A stretch of 64,000 nt of DNA from Actinoallomurus purpureus (GTDB lineage: Bacteria; Actinomycetota; Actinomycetes; Streptosporangiales; Streptosporangiaceae), in NCBI RefSeq assembly GCF_024055795.1, contig NZ_JAMXMY010000011.1:238957-302956 (forward strand), written 5' to 3'. The first letter of the stretch is position 1. Each line of letters starts with the position of its first letter. The notes under the pieces were generated by a model that worked only from the letters and a program-made list of their open reading frames with translations, searched no databases and had not been told where the DNA came from. Shown here in pieces: positions 44,160 through 52,720 of this stretch. A program made the translations under genes and the position numbers.

Positions 44160-44834
44160 ATGGTCGCGATCTTGCTCGTGGAGGATGATCCCTCGGTCCG
44201 TACGGGTCTGGAACTGGCCCTGACCCGTCAGGGGCACTCGGTCACCGCGCGGACGACCGGTGAAGAGGGCCTGGAGTACGCGCGGGCGCGCCGCCCGGAG
44301 ATCGTGGTGCTGGACGTCATGCTGCCGGGCCTCGACGGGGTGGAGGTCTGCCGCCGCCTCCGCAAGGCCGACCAGATCCCGATCATCCTGCTGACCGCGC
44401 GCGGCGAGAGCCTGGACATCGTCGTCGGGCTGGAGGCGGGCGCCGACGACTACGTGATCAAGCCCGTCGAGCCGGCCGTGCTGGACGCGCGGATCCGTGC
44501 CGTCCTGCGGCGCGCGGAGAACAGCCCGATGAGCCGTTCCACCTTCGGCGACCTGGTCATCGACCGCGCGGCGCTGCGCGTCACGAACGCCGGAACGGAC
44601 GTCCACCTCACGCCCACCGAACTGCGACTACTCCTCGAGCTGACCCGCCATCCCGGTCAGGCGCTGACCCGGGGGCACCTGCTGCGGGAGGTCTGGGACC
44701 ACGGCTACGCCGGGGACTCGCGGTTGGTCGACGCCTGCGTGCAGCGGCTGCGCGCCAAGATCGAGCCGGACGCGGCCGTACCGACGCTGATCCAGACCGT
44801 GCGGGGCTTCGGCTACCGGTTCGCGGCGCCGTGA
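44160..44834 (+). CDS. OmpR-family response regulator
   Basis: A 224-residue regulator. The receiver domain has the acidic pocket VEDD (8-10), phosphorylatable Asp52 (VVLDVMLPGLDG), the switch LLTARGE and Lys in VIKPVE. The C-terminal winged helix ends with VQRLRAKIEPDA and TVRGFGYRF. It resembles the CseB/AfsQ1 class. GATAAT 6 nt before ATG 44160 suggests a leaderless transcript. Its stop overlaps the kinase start (GTGA). It may control the divergent penicillin-binding-protein gene. Confidence 0.9.
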   Translation: MVAILLVEDDPSVRTGLELALTRQGHSVTARTTGEEGLEYARARRPEIVVLDVMLPGLDGVEVCRRLRKADQIPIILLTARGESLDIVVGLEAGADDYVIKPVEPAVLDARIRAVLRRAENSPMSRSTFGDLVIDRAALRVTNAGTDVHLTPTELRLLLELTRHPGQALTRGHLLREVWDHGYAGDSRLVDACVQRLRAKIEPDAAVPTLIQTVRGFGYRFAAP

Positions 44835-46207
44835 TCAGTGGACTGCGCGGGCGCCTGTTCATCGCGTTCGTCGCCGCCTGCCTCGCCTCCACCGCGCTCG
44901 TGGCCGGCATCGGCTACGTCTTCGTCCGCCGGGCCATCTTGCAGCGCGCGCAGGACGCCGTCCTCATCGACACCCGGGAGACGCTCGCGCACAACGTGCC
45001 CGGCGACCTGACCACCCCGGTACCGGAGAGGACGCTGCGGGACGTGGCCGCCGCCCTGGTCCGCCCCGACTGGTACGTCGTCGCCACGGACGGCACCTCG
45101 GTGGTCGCCACCGGGGAGTTCGGCCTGAACGACGTACCGATCGTCCTGGCCACCCACGTCGCCAATGGGTTGGGGTTGTACTTCCAGCGTGTCGTCATCC
45201 ACGGCGCGCCCTGGCTGGTCACCGGCACACGTGTGCAGGCCCGCGACGGGCAGCCCCTGCCGCTCACCGTCGTGGTGTTCGCCTCACTGGCCAAGGAGAG
45301 CGCCGACCTGCACCGCATCCAGAGCGCGCTGATACGCGCCGGCGCGCTGACGGTCGTGCTGGCCGTGGCGCTCGCCGCGCTGCTCGGGCGCAGCGTGCTG
45401 CGGCCACTGCGCCGGCTCGCACGGGCCGCCCGCTTGCTGGGCATCGGCCACCTCGCGGTCCGCGTCGACGTCCGCGGCCGGGACGAGCTCGCCGCCGTCG
45501 CACGCATCTTCAACGAGACCGCGGCCTCCCTGGAGTACACGGTGCGGGAGCTGCGCCGCCTTGAGGCGACCGCCCGGCGGTTCGCCGCCGACGTCTCACA
45601 CGAGTTGCGCACCCCGATCGCCGCGATGACGGCGGTCACCGATCTGCTCGAGGAGGACGCCGCCCGGCTGCCGTCCGACACCGGCACGGCGGCCCGGCTG
45701 GTCGCGGACCAGACCCGCCGCCTCGGCGCCCTGGTGGAGGACCTTCTGGAGATCAGCAGGATGGACGCCGGAACGGCCGACCTCACCCTGGACGAAGTGC
45801 CGCTCGCCGAGCTCGTCCGCGAGTGCGTCGCGACGCGCGGCTGGGCCGACCGCGTGGTCATCGAGATCCCGCCCGGCCTGCGCGTGCGGCTCGACCCCCG
45901 GCGGTTCGACGTCATCATCGCCAACCTGGTGGCCAACGCGCTGCGGCACGGTGCCCCGCCCGTCCGCGTCACCGCCCGGCCCGGGCTGGAGATACGTGTC
46001 ATCGACCGTGGTCCCGGCATCCCCGACGACGTGCTGCCGCACGTGTTCGACCGTTTCTTCAAGGCGGACCCGGCTCGGCCGGCGGGGAAGGGCACCGGGC
46101 TCGGCCTGGCGATCGCCCAGGCGAACGCCGCCCTGCACGGCGGCCGCATCGAGGCCGCCAACGCTCCTGGCGGTGGCGCGGTCTTCACCGTACGGATCCC
46201 CGCGTGA
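44831..46207 (+). CDS. HAMP-domain sensor histidine kinase
   Basis: A 458-residue membrane kinase with helices at about 8-32 and 168-188 around an extracellular sensor of about 130 residues, a HAMP linker (about 189-240), dimerisation/phosphoacceptor His257 (FAADVSHELRTPIAAM) and an ATPase domain (NLVANALRHG, DRGPGIPDD, GTGLGLAIAQ). It is the cognate kinase of the overlapping response regulator. The stop overlaps the lipoprotein start. Envelope stress sensing is a reasonable guess from the neighbours. Confidence 0.91.
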   Translation: MISGLRGRLFIAFVAACLASTALVAGIGYVFVRRAILQRAQDAVLIDTRETLAHNVPGDLTTPVPERTLRDVAAALVRPDWYVVATDGTSVVATGEFGLNDVPIVLATHVANGLGLYFQRVVIHGAPWLVTGTRVQARDGQPLPLTVVVFASLAKESADLHRIQSALIRAGALTVVLAVALAALLGRSVLRPLRRLARAARLLGIGHLAVRVDVRGRDELAAVARIFNETAASLEYTVRELRRLEATARRFAADVSHELRTPIAAMTAVTDLLEEDAARLPSDTGTAARLVADQTRRLGALVEDLLEISRMDAGTADLTLDEVPLAELVRECVATRGWADRVVIEIPPGLRVRLDPRRFDVIIANLVANALRHGAPPVRVTARPGLEIRVIDRGPGIPDDVLPHVFDRFFKADPARPAGKGTGLGLAIAQANAALHGGRIEAANAPGGGAVFTVRIPA

Positions 46208-46884
46208 ACCGGCTCGTGCGCGCGACGGTCGCAGGGACCGCGGTGTGCGTCCTTGCCGGATGCGGGGTACGCCCGACCGGAGTGGTGAGCGCCGGAGAGG
46301 CTCCGACCGCGACCGCCACCTCACTACCCCGGACGCAGGTCTACTTCCTCCTCCAGGGCCTGCCTCACCCGGTGAAGCGAGCGGTGCCCCCCTGGGACAC
46401 CCAGGCCGTGTTCGACGCGCTCCTGGCCGGTCCGACCGACCAGGAACGCGCTCGCGGCCTGCGCACGGAACTGACGCTGGGGGACATGACCATCCGGGCG
46501 ATCGACTCAAAGGTGGTCTTCGTCGAGTTCCCGCCGCTGGCCGCGAAGCAGACGAACCAGGAGAAGCAGGCGAACATGGCAAGGCGGGCAAAGACGGAGG
46601 CGGTCGGATATCTCCAGATCTCCTGCACGGCCCGCGGGCTGCCCACGGCTCCGCTCGTGAAGATGCCCGGGATCGAAGCACGCGGGATCTCGACCACTTC
46701 GACCTACTGTCCCGGGGCGAGCTCGACGCCGGGGCCGCCTGGAGCCGAGCTCCCCTCCGCCGAGCCGTTCCCCTCGGCGAACGGAGGCCTCCCCCAGACG
46801 AAACCGCCCGTTCTCTCCAGTCCCAGCGGCGGGACACCCGAGAAAGCGCCGCGCCGCCGACCGGGGCCGAATCCGACGGGGTAG
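46204..46884 (+). CDS. Lipoprotein of the two-component operon
   Basis: A 226-residue lipoprotein with lipobox LAGC, lipid on Cys20. The region TQVYFLLQGLPHPVKRAVPP, then AVFDALLAGPTDQERARGLRTEL, resembles a GerMN-type domain as in LpqB, which accompanies the MtrAB two-component system. The C-terminal third is Pro/Ser-rich and disordered. GTG 46204 overlaps the kinase stop (GTGA). It may tune the kinase at the membrane surface, by analogy with LpqB-MtrB (inference). Confidence 0.8.
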   Translation: MNRLVRATVAGTAVCVLAGCGVRPTGVVSAGEAPTATATSLPRTQVYFLLQGLPHPVKRAVPPWDTQAVFDALLAGPTDQERARGLRTELTLGDMTIRAIDSKVVFVEFPPLAAKQTNQEKQANMARRAKTEAVGYLQISCTARGLPTAPLVKMPGIEARGISTTSTYCPGASSTPGPPGAELPSAEPFPSANGGLPQTKPPVLSSPSGGTPEKAPRRRPGPNPTG

Positions 46885-46984
46885 TGACGGCAGGCGCGGG
46901 AAGACTCCCAGCGTTACCGATCCGTGACAAAGACGCGCCGAACTGAGATCGGATCGTGACCGTACGCGTTCACAGTGGCCACAG

Positions 46985-46999
46985 CGAAACTTTGTTTCG
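46985..46999 (+). promoter_or_regulatory. Palindrome CGAAACtttGTTTCG before the symporter operon
   Basis: A perfect 6-bp inverted repeat with a TTT spacer, 12 nt before ATG 47012 of the DUF3311 gene. It could be an operator or a small mRNA hairpin near the ribosome site (AAAGG). Confidence 0.5.
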
Positions 47000-47011
47000 A
47001 AAGGGCCTCAC

Positions 47012-47275
47012 ATGCCGCACAAAGCCGCCCAATCGACGCGACCGCTCGTACGGGTCGTGGTCGCCGTCCTCCTGATCGCGCCGTTCGTCATCTACCTCGC
47101 CGTCCCGAGCTACGCGAAGATCAAGCCGCGCCTCGCCGGCTTCCCCTTCTTCTACTGGTGGCAGCTGCTCTGGGTGATCCTCACGGCGGCCTTCATCGGC
47201 ATCGCGTACGCGCTCACCCGCAGCGGCGGTGGCCGGACGCCCGCCGGCGGCCCGACCGACGAGAAGGGCGAGTGA
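47012..47275 (+). CDS. DUF3311 small membrane protein
   Basis: An 87-residue membrane protein with two helices (VVVAVLLIAPFVIYLAV and WWQLLWVILTAAFIGIAYAL) joined by the conserved GFPFFYWWQ segment of DUF3311. These proteins are nearly always encoded before sodium:solute symporters, as here (8-nt gap), and are thought to be accessory subunits. The C-terminal tail is Gly/Pro-rich and cytoplasmic. Confidence 0.9.
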   Translation: MPHKAAQSTRPLVRVVVAVLLIAPFVIYLAVPSYAKIKPRLAGFPFFYWWQLLWVILTAAFIGIAYALTRSGGGRTPAGGPTDEKGE

Positions 47276-47283
47276 GGCCCCCC

Positions 47284-48903
47284 ATGGACAACGTCAATGG
47301 CGTCGAACTCGGCGTCTTCGTCTTCTTCCTCGCCGTGGTGACCGTCGTCGGATTCGCCGCCGCACGCTGGCGCCGTGGCCAGACGATCCTGCACCTGGAC
47401 GAATGGGGGCTCGGCGGGCGGAGCTTCGGAACGTTCGTCACCTGGTTCCTCCTCGGCGGCGACCTCTACACCGCCTACACGTTCATCGCGGTGCCCGCCG
47501 CCGTCTTCGCCGGCGGCGCCATGGGCTTCTGGGCGCTGCCGTACGCCGCGATCGCCTACCCGATCGTGTTCCTCGTCGGCCCTCGCCTGTGGTCGGTGTC
47601 GCACGTCCATGGGTACGTCACTCCCGCCGACTTCGTCCGCGGTCGCTTCGGTTCCAAGGCGCTCGGCCTGGCCGTCGCCCTCACCGGGATCCTCGCGATG
47701 ATGCCCTACATCGCGCTGCAGCTCGTGGGCATCCAGGCCGTCCTCACCGTCATGGGGGTGAAGGGGTCCGGCCTGGCCAAGGACCTGCCGCTGTTCATCG
47801 CCTTCGCGCTCCTGGCCGCCTACACCTACACCTCCGGCCTGCGCGCCCCGGCGCTCATCGCCTTCGTCAAGGACACGCTGATCTACCTCGTGATCATCGT
47901 GGCGGTCCTCTACATCCCGACGAAGCTCGGCGGCTGGGGCCACATCTTCGACACCGCCCAGGCGTCCCTGTCCAAGGTCAACCCGGCGACCCACAAACCC
48001 GGCGGATCGATCATCACCAGTGACCTGAACCACTGGGCGTACGGCACTCTGGCCCTCGGATCCTCCCTCGCACTGTTCATCTATCCGCACACGGTGACCG
48101 GGGCGCTCGCCGCCGGGCGCCGCAATGTGATCAAACGGAACGCCGCACTGCTCCCCGCCTACTCCCTCCTGCTCGGGCTGCTGGCCCTCCTCGGTTACAT
48201 GGCGCTGGCCAAGCCCGACGTCGCCGCCGCCGTCAGGGCGGCGAAGAACCCGCAGCTCGCCGTGCCGACGCTGTTCGACCACGTCTTCCCCAGCTGGTTC
48301 GCCGGGGTCGCCTTCGCCGCGATCGGCGTCGGCGCGCTCGTCCCGGCGGCGATCATGTCGATCGCGGCCTCCAACCTGTTCACTCGCAACGTCTACAAGG
48401 CGTTCTTCCGGCCGGACGCGTCGCCGGCGGAGGAGACGCGGGTGTCGCAGTTCACGTCCCTGCTGGTCAAGGTAGGGGCGCTGGTCTTCGTCCTGGCCTT
48501 CGACAAGACGCTGGCGATCAACCTGCAACTGCTCGGCGGCGTCTGGATCGTGCAGACCTTCCCCTCGCTCGCGCTCGGGCTGTTCACCCGGTGGTTCCAC
48601 CGCTGGGCGCTGCTGGCAGGCTGGGCGGTGGCCATGGTGTACGGCACGGTCACCGCCTACCAGCAGGCCTCGCCCACCCAGAAGCACTTCGGCCAGTCGA
48701 TCGCGGACATCCCGTTCATCCACCACACCGGGTACATCGCGCTGACCGCGTTCGTGCTCAACATGCTCGTCGTGGTGGTGCTCACCGGCCTGCTCAAACT
48801 CCTGAAGGTGCCGGACGGGGTCGACGAGACCAGCCCGTCGGACTTCCTCGCGGACGCCGATGACCCGCGCGTCCGGGATCTCCCCGAGGTGACCACCGGC
48901 TGA
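47284..48903 (+). CDS. Sodium:solute symporter (monocarboxylate-type)
   Basis: A 539-residue SSS-family transporter with about 13 hydrophobic segments. GGRSFGTFVTWFLLGGDLYTAYTFIAVP is the conserved start of the sodium-binding core, and TVTGALAAGRRNVIKRNAALLPAYS matches the MctP/ActP-like group, which import acetate, pyruvate or lactate. The substrate is inferred. ATG 47284 follows the DUF3311 stop by 8 nt; longer readings overlap that gene. A strong terminator ends the pair. Confidence 0.9.
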   Translation: MDNVNGVELGVFVFFLAVVTVVGFAAARWRRGQTILHLDEWGLGGRSFGTFVTWFLLGGDLYTAYTFIAVPAAVFAGGAMGFWALPYAAIAYPIVFLVGPRLWSVSHVHGYVTPADFVRGRFGSKALGLAVALTGILAMMPYIALQLVGIQAVLTVMGVKGSGLAKDLPLFIAFALLAAYTYTSGLRAPALIAFVKDTLIYLVIIVAVLYIPTKLGGWGHIFDTAQASLSKVNPATHKPGGSIITSDLNHWAYGTLALGSSLALFIYPHTVTGALAAGRRNVIKRNAALLPAYSLLLGLLALLGYMALAKPDVAAAVRAAKNPQLAVPTLFDHVFPSWFAGVAFAAIGVGALVPAAIMSIAASNLFTRNVYKAFFRPDASPAEETRVSQFTSLLVKVGALVFVLAFDKTLAINLQLLGGVWIVQTFPSLALGLFTRWFHRWALLAGWAVAMVYGTVTAYQQASPTQKHFGQSIADIPFIHHTGYIALTAFVLNMLVVVVLTGLLKLLKVPDGVDETSPSDFLADADDPRVRDLPEVTTG

Positions 48904-48907
48904 ACGT

Positions 48908-48946
48908 CTGCGGTGGTCTCCCATCGGCCGTGGGAGACCACCGCAG
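48908..48946 (+). terminator. Terminator after the symporter
   Basis: A perfect 16-bp stem (48908-48923 with 48931-48946) with a 7-nt loop, 4 nt after the stop codon. Confidence 0.9.
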
Positions 48947-48992
48947 GCCGGTGGGGTACATGGGCCGGTTTGTGGTGTTCTAAGCTGCCCTC

Positions 48993-49544
48993 GTGAGCCA
49001 GGAAACGCCTCCGGCGATCGGTTCGCCGGGGCGACCGTCCGCCGCCGGGGCGCCGGACGACGTCGAGATCCGTGTCGCCCGCTCCCAGGAGTTGCGGGCG
49101 ATCGGCGAGCTCACCGCGACCGTCTACGTCGCCGCCGGGTACATCAGCCCGAACGGCAGCTACGTCCCCCAGCTCCGAGACGCCGCTTCGCGGGCCCGCG
49201 AAGCGGAGCTCATCGTGGCCGTACGCGACGGCGAGCCCATCGGAACCGTGACGTACTGCCCGCATGGCAGCTCCTGGGCACAACTGGCCGGGCCGGGCGA
49301 GGCGGAGTTCCGGATGCTCGCGGTCAACCCGATGGCCCGCGGGCTGGGCCTCGGCGAGGCCCTGGTCCGTCACTGCGTCGACCGCGCCCGCGAGGACGGC
49401 TGCACGACCCTTCGCCTGTCGACCGAGCCGGTCATGCACGCGGCCCACCGGATCTACCGCCGCCTCGGCTTCGTCCGCACCCCGGACCGCGACTGGAGCC
49501 CCGCCGAAGGCGTCGACCTCCTGACCTACGCCCTCGTCCTCTGA
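48993..49544 (+). CDS. GNAT-family N-acetyltransferase
   Basis: A 183-residue acetyltransferase. After a disordered 20-residue start, the GNAT core shows LRAIGELTATVYVAAGYI, LIVAVRDGEPIGTVTYC, the acetyl-CoA loop VNPMARGLGLGEALVRHC (motif A) and YRRLGFVRTPDRDW (motif B). Substrate unknown. TAAGCT (48981-48986) is 6 nt before GTG 48993 and there is no ribosome site: probably leaderless. Confidence 0.88.
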   Translation: MSQETPPAIGSPGRPSAAGAPDDVEIRVARSQELRAIGELTATVYVAAGYISPNGSYVPQLRDAASRAREAELIVAVRDGEPIGTVTYCPHGSSWAQLAGPGEAEFRMLAVNPMARGLGLGEALVRHCVDRAREDGCTTLRLSTEPVMHAAHRIYRRLGFVRTPDRDWSPAEGVDLLTYALVL

Positions 49545-49710
49545 CCAGGGACCTCCGGAGTGGTCCGATCCGCACCCGTAGGGGTGACCCGGCGACCCGC
49601 GCCCCGTACGGGCGTTCCGTTCCATCGCCTTCGGTCAGGCTGAAGAATTTTCAGCCACATCAAAAGGGCGGAACGACGATGCACGGGCCAAGCGCGGACG
49701 AGGGCCGCGA

Positions 49711-49923
49711 CTACTCGATGACGGCGATCAGGTCGCCCTCCTGGATGACGTCGCCCTCCGCGACCTTCAGGCTCACGACCGTGCCGGAGTCCTCGGCGAG
49801 TACCGGGATCTCCATCTTCATCGACTCCAGGATGACGAGGGTGTCGCCGTCCTCCACCTGTTCGCCCTCGCTGACGAGCACCTTCCAGACGTTCGCCACC
49901 ATTTCCGCGCGGACCTCAGCCAT
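49711..49923 (-). CDS. Biotin carboxyl carrier protein (biotinyl-binding domain)
   Basis: A 70-residue stand-alone biotinyl domain. The biotinylated lysine is Lys36 in the motif ESMKMEIP, within the usual hammerhead fold (WKVLVSEGEQVEDGDTLVILE). It carries CO2 on biotin between the carboxylase and a carboxyltransferase. Its partner carboxylase is encoded just upstream (102-nt gap, same strand). No carboxyltransferase gene is in the window. Confidence 0.92.
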   Translation of the reverse strand: MAEVRAEMVANVWKVLVSEGEQVEDGDTLVILESMKMEIPVLAEDSGTVVSLKVAEGDVIQEGDLIAVIE

Positions 49924-50025
49924 CGCGGCTCCTCTCCTCTGGCGCCGGCACCGGCCGGACGCACGTTTCGATCAGTACGAAGGTTCTCGTCACGCGTCTT
50001 CAGCGTGCCGTACGTCGACTCGCCT

Positions 50026-51357
50026 TCACCGGGCCCGCATCCGGTCCACGAGGCCCGTGTCGTACTCGCCGGTGGCGAAGTCCGGGTCCTCCAGCAGCTC
50101 GGTGAAGAACGGCACGTTGGTCTTCGGGCCCTCGATCCGGAACTCCTCCACCGCCCGGCGGGCCGCGGCGAGGGCCTGGGCCCGGTCCGGACCGTACACG
50201 CACAGCTTGGCCAGCAGCGGGTCGTAGAACGGCGTGACCTTGTTGCCCGCGCGGTAGCCGGAGTCGACGCGGATGACGTCGCCGACCGGCTCCTCCCAGA
50301 CGGTGATCGAACCGGGGCTCGGCAGGAAGCGCTTGGGATCCTCGGCGTACACCCGGAACTCGATCGCGTGCCCGCGGGGTTCGACGGTGGTGAAGGACAC
50401 CGGCTCGCCCGCCGCGATGAGCAGCTGCTGCTCGACCAGGTCCAGGCCGGTGACGAGCTCGGTGATCGGGTGCTCGACCTGGAGACGGGTGTTCATCTCC
50501 AGGAACACGAAGTCCTGCGCGACGGGGTCGACCAGGCACTCGACCGTGCCGGCGCCACGGTAACCGACGGCCTCACCGGCGCGTACGGCGGCGGCGAGCA
50601 TGCGGGCGCGCAACTCGGGGCCCACTCCCGGCGACGGGGTCTCCTCGACGATCTTCTGGTGCCGGCGCTGCACGGAGCAGTCGCGCTCCCCCAGGGCCAC
50701 GACCGTGCCGTCGGCCAGGCCGAGGATCTGCACCTCGACGTGCCGGGCGCGCTCGATGTAGCGCTCCAGCAGGATGTCCGGGTTGCCGAAGAACCGCTCC
50801 GCGCGGGTACGCGCCGTGTCGTACGCCTTGCGCAGCTCCGCCTCGTCGCGGGCGACGCTCATCCCGATGCCGCCGCCCCCACCGGCCGCCTTGACCATGA
50901 CGGGGTAGCCGATGCCCGCGGCCACCGCCGCGTCGGCGTCGGGGACGGGCTCGCGGGTACCGGAGGCGACGGGCACGCCCGCCTTCTCCATGAGGTTCCG
51001 CGCGTTGATCTTGTCGCCCATCGCGGAGATCGCCTCCGGCGGCGGGCCGATCCAGACCATGCCCTCGGCGATGACCCGCTCGGCGAAGCCGGCGTTCTCG
51101 GCCAGGAAGCCGTATCCGGGGTGGATCGCCTGCGCGTTGGTGCGCTTGGCCGCCTCCATGACCGCGTCGATGTCGAGATAGCTCTGGGTCGGCTGGGCGG
51201 AGCCGATGAGAATCGCCTCGTCCGCCTCGTCGACGTAGGGAAGATCGGCGTCGGCCTCTGAGTAGACCGCGATGGCCTTGATCCCGAGGGCGCGCACGGT
51301 ACGGATCACCCTGCGGGCGATCTCTCCACGATTCGCCACCAATACGGACTCGAACAC
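50026..51357 (-). CDS. accC: Biotin carboxylase
   Basis: A 443-residue ATP-grasp biotin carboxylase. MFESVLVANRGEIARRVIRT opens the family; MVKAAGGGGGIGMSVA is the glycine-rich ATP loop; GERDCSVQRRHQKIVEE and LEMNTRLQVEHPITE form the active site. It lacks a fused carrier domain, which is supplied by the 70-residue protein downstream, so it is the simple AccC form. It carboxylates biotin for acyl-CoA carboxylation. Confidence 0.93.
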   Translation of the reverse strand: MFESVLVANRGEIARRVIRTVRALGIKAIAVYSEADADLPYVDEADEAILIGSAQPTQSYLDIDAVMEAAKRTNAQAIHPGYGFLAENAGFAERVIAEGMVWIGPPPEAISAMGDKINARNLMEKAGVPVASGTREPVPDADAAVAAGIGYPVMVKAAGGGGGIGMSVARDEAELRKAYDTARTRAERFFGNPDILLERYIERARHVEVQILGLADGTVVALGERDCSVQRRHQKIVEETPSPGVGPELRARMLAAAVRAGEAVGYRGAGTVECLVDPVAQDFVFLEMNTRLQVEHPITELVTGLDLVEQQLLIAAGEPVSFTTVEPRGHAIEFRVYAEDPKRFLPSPGSITVWEEPVGDVIRVDSGYRAGNKVTPFYDPLLAKLCVYGPDRAQALAAARRAVEEFRIEGPKTNVPFFTELLEDPDFATGEYDTGLVDRMRAR

Positions 51358-51451
51358 CGATCCTCCTTATTTGCACTCGGCTCAGCGAGAATAGCCACGC
51401 GACGCCCGGTGTACCGTCGCGTGCGGCGACAAAAACCCGTGGGTCGACTTG

Positions 51452-52720
51452 TCAGCGCATGCGGTCGACAACGTGACCGAGCGCCTCGGTCACCGTGGGG
51501 TCGTACTCCGCCGCCGAGTCGAGGCGCAGCCGCTCCAGCACGGCCGCCGACCGGTCGCGGTCGGACGAGTCACCGACGAGATCATCGTAGGCGTTCGCGA
51601 CCTTGATGACACGGCTGGCCAGCGGTGGCGCCGATCCGTCGCTCACGCGGTACGGGTCGGACTGACGGCGCACGATCTCGGCGACCTCGTCGAGCACCCC
51701 GGTCTTGGTGATCACACCCGCGCCGAGCTCGGCGATGCGGCGCTGTTCCTGCGGCGACGCGAGGACGGTCGCGCCACCGGGGATCGGGTCGCGCAGCGAC
51801 AGCTGCCCGATGTCGTGCATCAGCGCAGCGTACTCCAGTTCGAGGAGCTCCCCCTCGGTCATGCCGAGCTCCCGTCCCATCGCGACGGCCAGCCGGCTGA
51901 CGCGCCGGGAGTGCCCCGCCTCGACGTACCCGCCGACCTCGGTGACCTGGGACAAAGCGCGGACGGTCTGCAGGTAGGTCGCCCGGATGCCGGCGAAGCG
52001 GCGGAAGGCGACCTGGGTGACCAGGATGGGGGCGGTGAAGACGAGCAGCGCGGCCGGGCCCATGACAAACGTGCTGACGGCGAGGAGCATGCCCGTCGCG
52101 CCGGAGGCTGCGCACAGCGGGCCCTTGGCGCGGATCTCGTCGCCGATCGCGATGCCGAACCGCGCGCGCACCGCCTCCGCCCGGATGATCGCCGCGGTGG
52201 TGACGTCGATGACGCACGACAGGATGACCGTCAGCACCATCACGGTGATGAGCGCCGGCCAGTGGTCGCGCAGCGGCGAATCCATGATCGGCCGGAAGAT
52301 GAAGGCCACGGCCGAAGGGATGAGGATCCGCCGGGCCATCGCGTCGAGCTTGGGGACGCGGCCGACCGCGATGTGCGGCAGCGCACCCGCCAGCGTGCCG
52401 CAGGCGGTGACGGTCACGACCTGGAAGGCGGAGTGGGCGGCGGACTCGGCCCCGACCTTGAGCAGCAGTGCGTAGCCGAGGGCCCCCGCGCTGGCGATCG
52501 GCGCGACCTCGCGGTTGCCGGGGACCACCATGCGGAGCAGCTCGCCCACCGCGATCAGCACGCCGAACAGCACGGCGGTGCGGGAGTCGACCACGCCGAC
52601 CGCCGCGACCTGGGTGACCGCGCCGATGACGAGCAGCCCCGCGACCGCGATCAGCAGGAGCTGCGCGGAGTCGAGTGTCTGGGCGATCGTGCGCCGCCGC
52701 GCGGGCGCCGACGCGGTCAT
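51452..52720 (-). CDS. Membrane protein with degenerate HD-GYP domain
   Basis: A 422-residue protein: about six membrane helices (1-235) followed by an HD-type domain. The first HD ligands are present (EAGHSRRVSRLA, ALMHDIGQLSL), but the HHExxDGxGYP block of c-di-GMP phosphodiesterases is replaced by RRQSDPYRVSDG, and the intermediate His is missing. It is therefore probably catalytically impaired or has another substrate. Its ATG overlaps the stop of the canonical HD-GYP gene upstream (ATGA), so the two products are made together. Confidence 0.85.
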   Translation of the reverse strand: MTASAPARRRTIAQTLDSAQLLLIAVAGLLVIGAVTQVAAVGVVDSRTAVLFGVLIAVGELLRMVVPGNREVAPIASAGALGYALLLKVGAESAAHSAFQVVTVTACGTLAGALPHIAVGRVPKLDAMARRILIPSAVAFIFRPIMDSPLRDHWPALITVMVLTVILSCVIDVTTAAIIRAEAVRARFGIAIGDEIRAKGPLCAASGATGMLLAVSTFVMGPAALLVFTAPILVTQVAFRRFAGIRATYLQTVRALSQVTEVGGYVEAGHSRRVSRLAVAMGRELGMTEGELLELEYAALMHDIGQLSLRDPIPGGATVLASPQEQRRIAELGAGVITKTGVLDEVAEIVRRQSDPYRVSDGSAPPLASRVIKVANAYDDLVGDSSDRDRSAAVLERLRLDSAAEYDPTVTEALGHVVDRMR

